From Dokdonia pacifica (lineage in GTDB: Bacteria > Bacteroidota > Bacteroidia > Flavobacteriales > Flavobacteriaceae): DNA of 64,000 bases. Under the pieces are notes generated by a model that searched no databases, had not been told where the DNA came from, and worked only from the letters and a program-made list of their open reading frames with translations. The translations under genes were made by a program, and so were the position numbers. Positions 43,218 to 51,884 of this stretch are shown one piece after another (the stretch's first letter is position 1; the number at the start of each line of letters is the position of its first letter). Where the stretch lies: NCBI RefSeq assembly GCF_900188275.1, contig NZ_FZNY01000005.1, forward strand, positions 248,001 through 312,000, written 5' to 3'.

Positions 43218-44798
43218 ATGGATACCATTTTAGACTTCCTAGGTAATATTGCTTGGTGGGGTTGGATACTTATCATTCTTGCTATTATAGCACTACGTGA
43301 TATTTTTCAGCGTAAGCATACAATTCGTCATAACTTCCCGATAGTAGGAAACCTTCGATATATATTTGAAAGCATTGGCCCAGAAATGCGTCAGTATTTT
43401 GTGGCTAATAACAGAGAAGAGCTTCCCTTTAATCGTATAGAACGAGGATGGGTATATGCATCATCTAAAAAAGAAAACAACTACGAAGGCTTCGGAACCG
43501 ATAGAGATATTTATGCCCACCAGCATATATTTATTAATAATGCGATGATGCCATATAAAATAGATGACAATCATCCAAATGCAAAAGACAAGTGTTTTTT
43601 ACCGTGTGCGAAGGTAATTGGAACCTATCACAAGCGAAAAAGACCCTATAGACCGGCTTCTGTTATTAATGTAAGTGCGATGAGTTTTGGTTCGTTGAGT
43701 GCAAAAGCTATAGATTCTTTAAATAGAGGCGTTAAAATTGCAGGTGCTTATCATAATACAGGAGAAGGAGGTCTTTCTCCATATCATAGTAATGGTGGCG
43801 ATGTTGTATTTCATTTTGGAACTGGGTATTTTGGTGTTCGTGCAGCAGACGGAGGTTTTTCTATGGAAAAAATGGTGAAATTAGTAGAAGACAATCCGTT
43901 TATTCGTGCTATCGAAGTAAAATTATCTCAAGGGGCAAAACCTGGAAAAGGAGGGGTTTTACCGGGTGCTAAAATCACACCAGAAATTGCTAAAATACGT
44001 GGTGTCGAAGTGGGTAAAGATGTACTCTCACCTCCTACACATAAAGCTTTTTCAAATGTACCTGAAATGGTTGATTTTATAGAAGAAATTGCTGAAGCAA
44101 CAGGGTTACCTGTAGGTATTAAAGCGGCTATTGGTAAATTAGACCAATGGGAAGAACTGGCAGATATTATGCTAAAAACAGGAAAAGGTCCTGATTTTAT
44201 TACTGTAGATGGTGGTGAAGGTGGTACAGGTGCTGCGCCCCCTAGTTTTGCAGATCATGTTTCTTTACCTTGGGTATATGGGTTTAGTGATCTATATCGT
44301 TTATTTCAAGAAAAAGGACTCTCTGAGCACATTGTATTTATAGGAAGTGGTAAATTAGGATTTCCTGCTAAAGCTGCTATGGCATTTTCTATGGGTGTAG
44401 ATTGTATTAATGTAGCTAGGGAGGCCATGATGAGTATTGGATGCATCCAAGCGCAAATATGTCATACCAATCGTTGTCCAGCTGGTGTTGCCACACAAAG
44501 CAAATGGTTACAAAAAGGAATAGATGTTCCATTAAAATCAGAACGCTTAGCGCAATATTTCAGAACCTTTAAGAAAGAATTTGTAGAAATCACACATGCT
44601 GCTGGTTATGAACATCCATGTCAGTTTAAAATGAGTGATATTGAGATCAATCTAAATGATAATAAAATCTCAACAGAATTAGATAAAACGTACTGTTATG
44701 AAAAAACACCTGTTCCTTTTAATGGCATGCAAGAACTCTATGATTGCCAGTATTTAGGAGGGAAAAATAAAGCTGAAATGGAGAAAGCACATGCATAA
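43218..44798 (+). CDS. FMN-binding glutamate synthase family protein, membrane-anchored
   Basis: A 526-residue protein. The N-terminus has one membrane helix (IAWWGWILIILAIIAL). The rest is the FMN barrel of glutamate synthase large subunit: PASVINVSAMSFGSLSAKAI, AYHNTGEGGLSPYH, IEVKLSQGAKPGKGGVLPG, ITVDGGEGGTGAAPPSFADH, IGSGKLGFPAKAAMAFSMG and the iron-sulfur cysteines in CIQAQICHTNRCPAGVATQ. There is no glutaminase domain, so its substrate is not certain; homologues are described as stand-alone FMN-binding glutamate-synthase-like proteins. It follows the DUF2339 cluster after 85 nt. Confidence 0.92.
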   Translation: MDTILDFLGNIAWWGWILIILAIIALRDIFQRKHTIRHNFPIVGNLRYIFESIGPEMRQYFVANNREELPFNRIERGWVYASSKKENNYEGFGTDRDIYAHQHIFINNAMMPYKIDDNHPNAKDKCFLPCAKVIGTYHKRKRPYRPASVINVSAMSFGSLSAKAIDSLNRGVKIAGAYHNTGEGGLSPYHSNGGDVVFHFGTGYFGVRAADGGFSMEKMVKLVEDNPFIRAIEVKLSQGAKPGKGGVLPGAKITPEIAKIRGVEVGKDVLSPPTHKAFSNVPEMVDFIEEIAEATGLPVGIKAAIGKLDQWEELADIMLKTGKGPDFITVDGGEGGTGAAPPSFADHVSLPWVYGFSDLYRLFQEKGLSEHIVFIGSGKLGFPAKAAMAFSMGVDCINVAREAMMSIGCIQAQICHTNRCPAGVATQSKWLQKGIDVPLKSERLAQYFRTFKKEFVEITHAAGYEHPCQFKMSDIEINLNDNKISTELDKTYCYEKTPVPFNGMQELYDCQYLGGKNKAEMEKAHA

Positions 44799-44816
44799 TT
44801 CATATATTTCTTTATA

Positions 44817-44832
44817 CGCTTTCGCGAAAGCG
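44817..44832. repeat. Palindrome copy 11 (intergenic)
   Basis: cgctttcgcgaaagcg, 18 nt after the glutamate-synthase-like stop. Confidence 0.97.
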
Positions 44833-44883
44833 AGTTCACAAGACTCACTATCTTAGAGAAAACGAAGCCGTAAAGCATAAAAA

Positions 44884-44906
44884 AACCCACTCAATACGAG
44901 TGGGTT
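44884..44906. terminator. Bidirectional terminator between convergent genes
   Basis: aacccactc-aatac-gagtgggtt, a 9-bp stem with T-rich sequence on the right and A-rich on the left, between convergent stops at 44798 and 44929. Confidence 0.88.
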
Positions 44907-44928
44907 CTTCTTTTTATAATAGTATATA

Positions 44929-46743
44929 TTAATCTCTAATGACGTGTAATGATCCGCTTATGGGTTGTATCATTGCTGAGTTATCTGAATACGTACCTGA
45001 GAATGTGATATCTATATAATCCCCTACGGCACCAAAAGCATTTAATTGAAATGTAATATTGATAGGCGCATTATAGTCTATATCAATTTGAGATAATACT
45101 TCATACATTTCCATTTCAAAAGAACCCGGAGGTGCCTGTTGTCCATTACCCCAAGTATACGTTCCTACCGCAGTATCTGAACTACTTATATAGAAAAATT
45201 CATTTCCGTTACTTGCATTCACACTAAAGTTATTCCCGTTATCATAGGTATTTATAGGTGATGTTAAAAAACGTTGCACCCCTTCTGCTTCCCACTCTAT
45301 ATACTCTGACACTGCATTACACGAAGTGATTGTCCCTAATGTTGTTGTAGGTGGTGTAAAAGTGTAATTAATAATTCCGCTTGACTGCTGATTTACAATA
45401 TCTATTGCTTCTAGTGTAAACGTATTGCTTGCAGGGCAGCTAATGAGATTGATATCAAATGTTCCAGCCGTTACAGGCTCATAAAATACACTTCCTCCAT
45501 ACTCTAAAACAACATACCCATTGGTAATTGGATTATTAGAACAGTCATTAAAGTTCCCTATTACCTGTTGTGATGTTGATGATCCTGGATTTACAGAAAT
45601 AGGTCCATAGGTAGTTGGTCCTGCAAAGGGTCCAATTACATCAGAGAAAACAGGATTTCCACATAGATCTACCACTTCTATAGTCATCGTTAACCCAGAA
45701 GGTACTTTTCCACATACTTGCCCGTTTTGATCTGTCACACCAGATCTTGGATACGGTGTATTAGGACTTGTAATAGTTACGGTTGTATTTGCTAAAGCGT
45801 TTCCATTATCATCTAATACTGTTGTACAAAAATCGACTACAGGGAAAGGGGCATCACAATTCCAGAAAGAGAAGTGAGATACTTGTCCTACATACTCATT
45901 TCCTTGCAATACAGCTTCACCATCTTCTATCCAGTATCCGAGTTCATCATTAAAACTCCATAACGGAATAGTAGCTGGTGCGACACCTTGTAATGCTGGA
46001 TCTAAAGGAAAACGCAATTCTGCTGGGTTATTAGGGTCTATATTTAACTCATTACCACTTGTATCACGTAATTCTACAGAGATCATTCCAAATGTTTCAA
46101 GATATGCTTCGTCTCCAGCTGCATCTTCAGCATATAACATTCCTGGCATGACAGCGTCCAAATCGGCAGATGCAGGATCTAAGTAATCTAAGATTACATC
46201 TACAGCACCTGAATAGGCATTTCCATTTTCATCAATATAAGCACCTGGCAAAGCAACGCTAGTTCCATTTCCTAATTGTACGGTTTCTGGCGAACCACTA
46301 TTTACTGTAGCAGTTACATCTGCACTAAGCAACATTATTTTCACACGGTTAATGCCATCGCTAGGACGTAAAGCTCTACCACTCGTTACATACCCCGATG
46401 CCGTTACTCGCAGATATGCAAACTGTTCATTTACAGAAGCATTTTCTGCAGAAAAAATCCCATTATCATCGGTAAAAACTGTCAACGCTCCTACCTTTAC
46501 AAGTGCTCCTTGAATGGCATTATTATTTTCATCTACAACTTGACCAAAAAAATCTCGGTTGACTGCACTTCCAAAAAACTGATCTAGATTCCCCGTATCA
46601 GTTGGATCGTTATTATCATCTATAATCACCGTATCATCAGGTGTATCTGAATTATCATCTGTAAAATTATCATCGCGTTCACAAGAAGTAAATACTAAAG
46701 TGAAAGCAATCATTATCATGGTTAAAATTCTAAGCGTTTTCAT
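44929..46743 (-). CDS. Surface lipoprotein with repeated regulatory-type beta domains, paralogue A
   Basis: A 604-residue lipoprotein. The signal MKTLRILTMIMIAFTLVFTSC ends in a lipobox cysteine and is followed by an acidic ERDDNFTDDNSDTPDD stretch. FFGQVVDENNNAIQGALVKVG and the later VVDFCTTVLDDNGNALANTTVTI are carboxypeptidase-regulatory-like beta sandwiches. A central DVILDYLDPASADLDAVMPGMLYAEDAAG ... FSFWNCDAPFPVVDFC region is shared with the neighbour at 46945-48726. The acidic segment after the lipid cysteine resembles surface export signals in this phylum. The ligand is unknown. Confidence 0.85.
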   Translation of the reverse strand: MKTLRILTMIMIAFTLVFTSCERDDNFTDDNSDTPDDTVIIDDNNDPTDTGNLDQFFGSAVNRDFFGQVVDENNNAIQGALVKVGALTVFTDDNGIFSAENASVNEQFAYLRVTASGYVTSGRALRPSDGINRVKIMLLSADVTATVNSGSPETVQLGNGTSVALPGAYIDENGNAYSGAVDVILDYLDPASADLDAVMPGMLYAEDAAGDEAYLETFGMISVELRDTSGNELNIDPNNPAELRFPLDPALQGVAPATIPLWSFNDELGYWIEDGEAVLQGNEYVGQVSHFSFWNCDAPFPVVDFCTTVLDDNGNALANTTVTITSPNTPYPRSGVTDQNGQVCGKVPSGLTMTIEVVDLCGNPVFSDVIGPFAGPTTYGPISVNPGSSTSQQVIGNFNDCSNNPITNGYVVLEYGGSVFYEPVTAGTFDINLISCPASNTFTLEAIDIVNQQSSGIINYTFTPPTTTLGTITSCNAVSEYIEWEAEGVQRFLTSPINTYDNGNNFSVNASNGNEFFYISSSDTAVGTYTWGNGQQAPPGSFEMEMYEVLSQIDIDYNAPINITFQLNAFGAVGDYIDITFSGTYSDNSAMIQPISGSLHVIRD

Positions 46744-46862
46744 AATTAAAAATTTTGTTGTTACATCCCTATATCAACACCTTTAAAATTTTGTTACCCC
46801 TAAATTTTATTTTTTTTAAAAAAAGTAAACATAAAATAAGTACATGCTATGTAATAAGGTCC

Positions 46863-46890
46863 TTTATACGCTTTCGCGAAAGCGTATAAA
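46863..46890. repeat. Palindrome copy 12 (28-nt extended)
   Basis: Perfect 28-nt palindrome, the longest in the window: cgctttcgcgaaagcg flanked by tttata on the left and its complement on the right. It lies just past the terminator of paralogue B and upstream of paralogue A. Confidence 0.97.
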
Positions 46891-46894
46891 ACAA

Positions 46895-46921
46895 AAACAC
46901 CACTTAGATAAAGTGGTGTTT
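46895..46921 (-). terminator. Terminator of lipoprotein paralogue B
   Basis: aaacaccactt-agata-aagtggtgttt, a perfect 11-bp stem 24 nt after the stop. On the minus strand it is followed by ttttgttttata. Confidence 0.88.
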
Positions 46922-46944
46922 CAATTAAATTATATTGTCTATTT

Positions 46945-48726
46945 CTAATGATCTCTTATTACCTTCATCTCGCCTGTGACACTTTTTAACTCTCCACTAA
47001 GATTTGTGTATGCACCACTAAACTCAAGTTCAATATACTCTCCAATTTCTCCAAATGCTGTCAATTCAAAAACGAGTGTATTCGGTTCTGAAGGATCAAC
47101 TTTCAAATCTTCTAGATATACCTTCAAACCTTCAAAATTATCAGTTGTATCAAAAGTATAAGAACCTAATACCCTATCAGAACTATTAAAATTGTAAACT
47201 ACATGATCTCCATTTACTCTTACCTTATATCCATTATCATCCTCATTACCATACCCAACAATATTTGCAACATAAAAAACTGTTTCTTCTCCAGATATCG
47301 TATAAACAATGAATTCTTGCGACGGAGAACATACAGTGATTTCTCCAAGATTAGTAACAGGAGACTCTATACTAACATCTATCATTCCTGAAGACAATAA
47401 CGTATCAACATCAAAAATTTCGTAAGAAAGCGTGTCAAGTGAAAGACAGTCAAAAAGAACTACATTTAGCTGTCCATTTGTAATCGTACCATAAGAAACT
47501 TCATCTCCTAAATAAAAAATCACATATCCATTAGTAATAGGTTCTTGATTGCAGTTTACTACAGTACCTACTGCAGAAAAAACATGATCATATTGAAGTA
47601 TTGGTGCAGTAACATCAATTGTTGTGTCTTGATTAAAAGGTCCTATGACGCTTTCATAAATAATTTCATCACATTCATTCTCTATCGAAAGATCAAATGA
47701 AAATCCTGCTGGTACTTTACCGCATACTTCTCCATTTAAATCTGTAATCCCTGAACTTTCCCCAGGACTATTAGAAGATGATAATATAACGGTAACATTA
47801 GAAATTGGATCTCCATTCTCATCGGTTACGCCTATACAAAAATCAACAAGACGGAAAGGAGCATCACAATTCCAAAAAGAAAAATGAGTTACCGATCCTA
47901 CATATGCGGTTCCATTAAATACAGCACTTCCTTCTTCTATCCAATAGCCAGCATCTTCATCAAAACTCCAAAGCGGAATGATATCTGGTGCTAAATTATA
48001 AAGACTAGTAGGAACAGGAAACGTTATTTCTGCTGGACTATTAGGGTCTATGTTTATCTTATTTCCTACGCTTCCGCGTAATTCTACAGAGATCATTCCG
48101 TAGGTTTCAAGTGCTGCTTCTTCTCCCTGTATATCTTGGCCATATAACATCCCGGGCATCATCTCGTTAATATGAGGATCTAGAGGGTCTAAGTAATTTG
48201 TAGTTACTCTTACACTACCTGTATAGGAGTCTCCATTTGCATCTATATAAGCTCCTGAAAATACTATGGAAGCTCCATTAGGTAAAGTTACCTGTGCCTC
48301 TTCGCCACTTTGAATAGTCGTTGTAGAGGAGTCACTAAACAACATGATCTTCACACGATTCACACCTTCCGATGGACGTAATGACCGACCGCTTGTCACA
48401 TACCCTGAGGCACTTGCTTTTAAATAGCTAAACTTTTCATGTGTAGAGACATCTCGTAATGAAAAGATCCCATTGATATCTGTTCTTGCTTGTTGATTCC
48501 CTATTTCTATTAATACACCCGGAATAGGATTACTATCTGTATCTACTACTTCTCCAAAAAAGCTTCGGGTCACTTCTTGTCCAAAAAACTGGTCTAGATT
48601 TGCCGAAGTATTAGATACCCCATCAGGTAAAGGACCATTTTGAGGCAGTGTATCATCTAGCTCACAACTAAAGCAGATAAGGCTTAAAATAAAAATAAAG
48701 ATGTACGATTTATAGATTGTTTGCAT
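46945..48726 (-). CDS. Surface lipoprotein, paralogue B
   Basis: A 593-residue lipoprotein (lipobox at LICFSC) with the same plan as the protein at 44929-46743. NLDQFFGQEVTRSFFGEVVDTDSNPIPGVLIEIG, TSGRSLRPSEGVNRVKIMLFSD, NYLDPLDPHINEMMPGMLYGQDIQGEEAALETYGMISVELRG and VTHFSFWNCDAPFRLVDFCIGV align without large gaps. The C-terminal 150 residues diverge more. The two genes are a tandem duplication separated by a terminator and palindrome copy 12, so each has its own unit. Function unknown; a cell-surface binding role is inferred only from the architecture. Confidence 0.85.
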   Translation of the reverse strand: MQTIYKSYIFIFILSLICFSCELDDTLPQNGPLPDGVSNTSANLDQFFGQEVTRSFFGEVVDTDSNPIPGVLIEIGNQQARTDINGIFSLRDVSTHEKFSYLKASASGYVTSGRSLRPSEGVNRVKIMLFSDSSTTTIQSGEEAQVTLPNGASIVFSGAYIDANGDSYTGSVRVTTNYLDPLDPHINEMMPGMLYGQDIQGEEAALETYGMISVELRGSVGNKINIDPNSPAEITFPVPTSLYNLAPDIIPLWSFDEDAGYWIEEGSAVFNGTAYVGSVTHFSFWNCDAPFRLVDFCIGVTDENGDPISNVTVILSSSNSPGESSGITDLNGEVCGKVPAGFSFDLSIENECDEIIYESVIGPFNQDTTIDVTAPILQYDHVFSAVGTVVNCNQEPITNGYVIFYLGDEVSYGTITNGQLNVVLFDCLSLDTLSYEIFDVDTLLSSGMIDVSIESPVTNLGEITVCSPSQEFIVYTISGEETVFYVANIVGYGNEDDNGYKVRVNGDHVVYNFNSSDRVLGSYTFDTTDNFEGLKVYLEDLKVDPSEPNTLVFELTAFGEIGEYIELEFSGAYTNLSGELKSVTGEMKVIRDH

Positions 48727-48998
48727 ATGATTGATTTAGGTATTTATTTATAAAGTAAGAAGTTTAATATCTAGTTCTAGATTACATTCTTTCTTACCCA
48801 TTACAGTAAATTTTATATTCTATTCATAAGACTTTAGCAAATGCTAAGGGTTGCGTGGTATCAAAAAAGTTTTCTGAAATCTCAAAAAATCATCGATAAA
48901 CATTCAAAAATTTACCTTCTATTAAAACAAAGCTTACACACCGACGTTGTAAAACTGTTATAAATCATTTACATTAGTCATCCCAAATTTGTATATCC

Positions 48999-49517
48999 AT
49001 GGAACAAAACTTAGTTAACCTTGCTTTTAATTTGCTCCCTGCGCTTATTGTTGCGGGTATTTCTTATTACTTTTTTAGCCAGTATACCAAAAGTGAAGAA
49101 GGTAGAAGGCGTTTCCTTTTGCATAAGGCTAACCAATCTTCTGCACTACCCCAAAAATTACAGGCTTATGAGCGTTTAACACTATTCTTAGAACGTATTT
49201 CACCTGGAAGTTTGTTGATACGTGTAAAACCATATAGCGATGATAAAAATGAATACGAATCTCTTTTACTTCGCAGCATCGAACAGGAATTTGAGCATAA
49301 CTTAGCACAACAAATCTATGTTACTGAAGAATGCTGGAATGTAGTACGTACTGCAAAAAATGCTACGATTTCTATCATTCGCAAGACCAATATGAGTGGT
49401 AAAATAGATAATAGCGATAAGTTACGTGAGACGATCTTACAAGATCTTATGGATCAACAAGCGCCAAGTGAAGCTGGAATTACGTATATAAAAAGAGAGG
49501 TTGCTGAGCTTATTTAA
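48999..49517 (+). CDS. Conserved hypothetical membrane-anchored protein
   Basis: A 172-residue protein with one N-terminal membrane helix (LAFNLLPALIVAGISYYFF). The helical remainder reads KLQAYERLTLFLERISPGSLLIRVKP, EFEHNLAQQIYVTEECWNVVRTAKNATISIIRK and a charged end. It resembles conserved Bacteroidota proteins (DUF7935-like) of unknown role. It is convergent with the M1 peptidase gene, and the heptad repeat at 49592-49630 lies between them. Confidence 0.75.
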   Translation: MEQNLVNLAFNLLPALIVAGISYYFFSQYTKSEEGRRRFLLHKANQSSALPQKLQAYERLTLFLERISPGSLLIRVKPYSDDKNEYESLLLRSIEQEFEHNLAQQIYVTEECWNVVRTAKNATISIIRKTNMSGKIDNSDKLRETILQDLMDQQAPSEAGITYIKREVAELI

Positions 49518-49591
49518 TGCAAAAGAAAAGAGAGCATAGAATATAGATCGCTTCGCTTTTAGACTTATACATCTACAATTCAACAATTTAA

Positions 49592-49630
49592 GACTTAGGA
49601 CATAGGACTTAGGACTTAGGACTTAGGACT
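49592..49630. repeat. Heptad tandem repeat, gacttag type
   Basis: gacttag, gacatag, then gacttag three times and a partial unit, in exact 7-nt register. It lies 3 nt before the stop of the M1 peptidase gene, between convergent genes. Confidence 0.93.
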
Positions 49631-49633
49631 ATA

Positions 49634-51727
49634 TTATAAGTTTACACGTTCTAAATACGCAAGTTCTTTTTTAGAAAGCAACGGTCTCACACTGTCCATA
49701 ATATCTTTAATGCGGTCTTCTTTTACTAATTGATTTAAAAGGTTTCGAGCGTTTTCTCTAAATCGCCAATTATGATGTGTACATGCTTCTACAAGGTTTT
49801 TAAGACTTGTTCGATCAAATGATTGTATTTGAGATAGGAATTGAAAGGCATTTTCTCGTAATTGAAATGGATAGCCTGCACCTGTATAGGAAACCAATTC
49901 ATCATATCGAGCGCCGGCTTCATCCCCTTTATAATCTTGTGTCGCCAAACTTAAAGTCAGCCATAACGTACGGATATTTCCATCAGAAAAACCAAACTGC
50001 CCATCCATTTGATTAAGTAATGCTTTCATCTTTTCGGCGTTATTATTGGCACGATATAAAAGCCATAATTTCAAAAATGCCTGCTCTCGAGTAACATAAC
50101 TATCATCCCGAAGAAAGCTTTCAAACTGATACTCTAATGGAGGTGGAATTTGCTCTACAGAAGTAGCAATTGCCTGTCGTATCAGGGTGTTTTTGCTGGT
50201 AAATGCTAGTTTATACAACCCGATGCTTTCTCTCAAATTAGTCTCCGCCAGTTGATATACCGCTTCTTGTCCTAAATAATCATTGGGAAGTTTTAAGGTG
50301 TTTTCTAGTGGTCTTAATTTATCTTTTAAAGCAATCGTTCGCAATGCTTGTAATTCAAAATAAGAACGCATAAACGACGATTTCTTTAGGGATTCTAATG
50401 CTTCGGCGGCTTGAAAAGCACTCTGGTTGAGCCAATTCTTTTTATACGTTGTTAAGTCTTGTCCAGAAACCGCTTCTACCTCAGCCATAAAATCATCGGT
50501 GGTGACATTTTTAAACTGATACTTCGTGAGATAATTTTTAACTGCTTTCGCGAAAGCGGACGCCCCCACTGTTTCTTTTAATATATGTAACGCCCAAGCT
50601 CCTTTTTGATAGTAGGTCAAACTACTCCCGCCAGCGGCTACTAATTTTTGACCTTTGCCTTGATCGCTTAATTCTCGTAATTGCTCGGCTGTTTCATAGA
50701 GTTTATAATAAAAGTAATCGTCTCCAAATATTTCGCGTTCGGCGAGTAATGCATAATAGGTCGCAAAGCCTTCCTGAAGCCAGTGGTGTTTACTTCTTGT
50801 GGCAGTTACCAAGTCACCAAACCACTGATGTGCGAGTTCATGTGCATTGACATTTACATAATTACGATCGGTAAATCCGATGCTATCTATTACAAAACTA
50901 TCCGAAAAAATAGTTGTTCCTGTATTTTCCATTCCTGCATACAAAAAGTCTTTTACGGGAACTTGCTTGTAATTTTGCCAAGGATACGATACCTCTATTT
51001 CTTTTTCATAAAAATCAAAAATCTTCTTAGAATATCGGTATGTTGGTTCTGCTAGGAAAGCATCTTCTGGGTAATAATAAAACTCTAATGGAACCCCAGA
51101 AGTAGATGGGAAGGTAGTTTTTTGATAATCACCTATAGCAAGTGCTACCAAATAACTAGACATCGGTTGTTGCATATCAAAACTCCAAACGGTACGACTA
51201 CCAAGTGGCTCTTTTTTGATCATTTTTCCATTAGTAATCACCTGATAAGCTGTGGGTGCAATTACAGAAATATCAAATTCTATTTTATCATTTACATCAT
51301 CAATACTTGGCAACCAATGTGATGTATACTTTCCTTGACCCTGTGTCCATATTTGATCATTCCCATCTTCATTGACAAAATATAAGGTTTGTTTTGGAGT
51401 GGCGGTGTAATCAAATCGTATGGTATATTTTTTTGAAGCTTTAAAATCTCCTGTAAATAGAATATGCTCTTTTTGGGCTGTTACCACTGCGATATCAGAG
51501 CTATCTATAACCGACATGTTTTTTGCATCTAGTCGTACTTCTGTAACATTTTCAAGTGGTTTGAAACTTACCCAAACCTGCCCTTCTATACTTTTAGATT
51601 CATATTGTGGGATTACTACAGCACGAATACTTTGTATATCTACAGTAGCCGTTTGTGGTGTGATCTCTTGTGTATACGCTTTCGCGAAAGCGAACACAGC
51701 AACCATGAAAAGAATAAAATACTTCAT
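49634..51727 (-). CDS. M1 family aminopeptidase, exported
   Basis: A 697-residue zinc metallopeptidase. The signal MKYFILFMVAVFAFAKAYTQ contains AFAKA encoded by palindrome copy 14. The gluzincin site is HELAH (296-300) with E319 in WLQEGFATYY, the HEXXH-x18-E spacing. The exopeptidase motif GxMEN appears as AGMENTGTTIF, where it binds the free amino terminus of the substrate. The C-terminal part is helical, HEAT-like. A second palindrome (copy 13) encodes SAFAKAV in the helical middle region. Substrates are peptides in the periplasm. Confidence 0.94.
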   Translation of the reverse strand: MKYFILFMVAVFAFAKAYTQEITPQTATVDIQSIRAVVIPQYESKSIEGQVWVSFKPLENVTEVRLDAKNMSVIDSSDIAVVTAQKEHILFTGDFKASKKYTIRFDYTATPKQTLYFVNEDGNDQIWTQGQGKYTSHWLPSIDDVNDKIEFDISVIAPTAYQVITNGKMIKKEPLGSRTVWSFDMQQPMSSYLVALAIGDYQKTTFPSTSGVPLEFYYYPEDAFLAEPTYRYSKKIFDFYEKEIEVSYPWQNYKQVPVKDFLYAGMENTGTTIFSDSFVIDSIGFTDRNYVNVNAHELAHQWFGDLVTATRSKHHWLQEGFATYYALLAEREIFGDDYFYYKLYETAEQLRELSDQGKGQKLVAAGGSSLTYYQKGAWALHILKETVGASAFAKAVKNYLTKYQFKNVTTDDFMAEVEAVSGQDLTTYKKNWLNQSAFQAAEALESLKKSSFMRSYFELQALRTIALKDKLRPLENTLKLPNDYLGQEAVYQLAETNLRESIGLYKLAFTSKNTLIRQAIATSVEQIPPPLEYQFESFLRDDSYVTREQAFLKLWLLYRANNNAEKMKALLNQMDGQFGFSDGNIRTLWLTLSLATQDYKGDEAGARYDELVSYTGAGYPFQLRENAFQFLSQIQSFDRTSLKNLVEACTHHNWRFRENARNLLNQLVKEDRIKDIMDSVRPLLSKKELAYLERVNL
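50544..50557. repeat. Palindrome copy 13 (in M1 peptidase gene)
   Basis: gctttcgcgaaagc, read as AFAKA on the minus strand. Confidence 0.96.
51677..51692. repeat. Palindrome copy 14 (in M1 peptidase signal peptide)
   Basis: cgctttcgcgaaagcg, read on the minus strand as AFAKA in FAFAKAYTQ, the same nine residues as in the DsrE-like signal peptide. Confidence 0.97.
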
Positions 51728-51884
51728 AAAAGTAAAAATACAATTATCTCATGGCTTACACGATATCAAAAATGCCTGCTTCTTATTTTTTCACAAGATT
51801 TTAGGACTATGAATCCATCTTATGACGCTCATTGCAAAATCTTGTATATTTAATACCAATTGTATTTTAAAATTATCATCTAGT

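Noticed and set aside
51420-51812. Plus-strand open frame of 130 codons opposite the M1 peptidase gene start
   Set aside because: Shadow of the M1 signal-peptide region; the palindrome reads AFAKA on both strands, which keeps the frame open.
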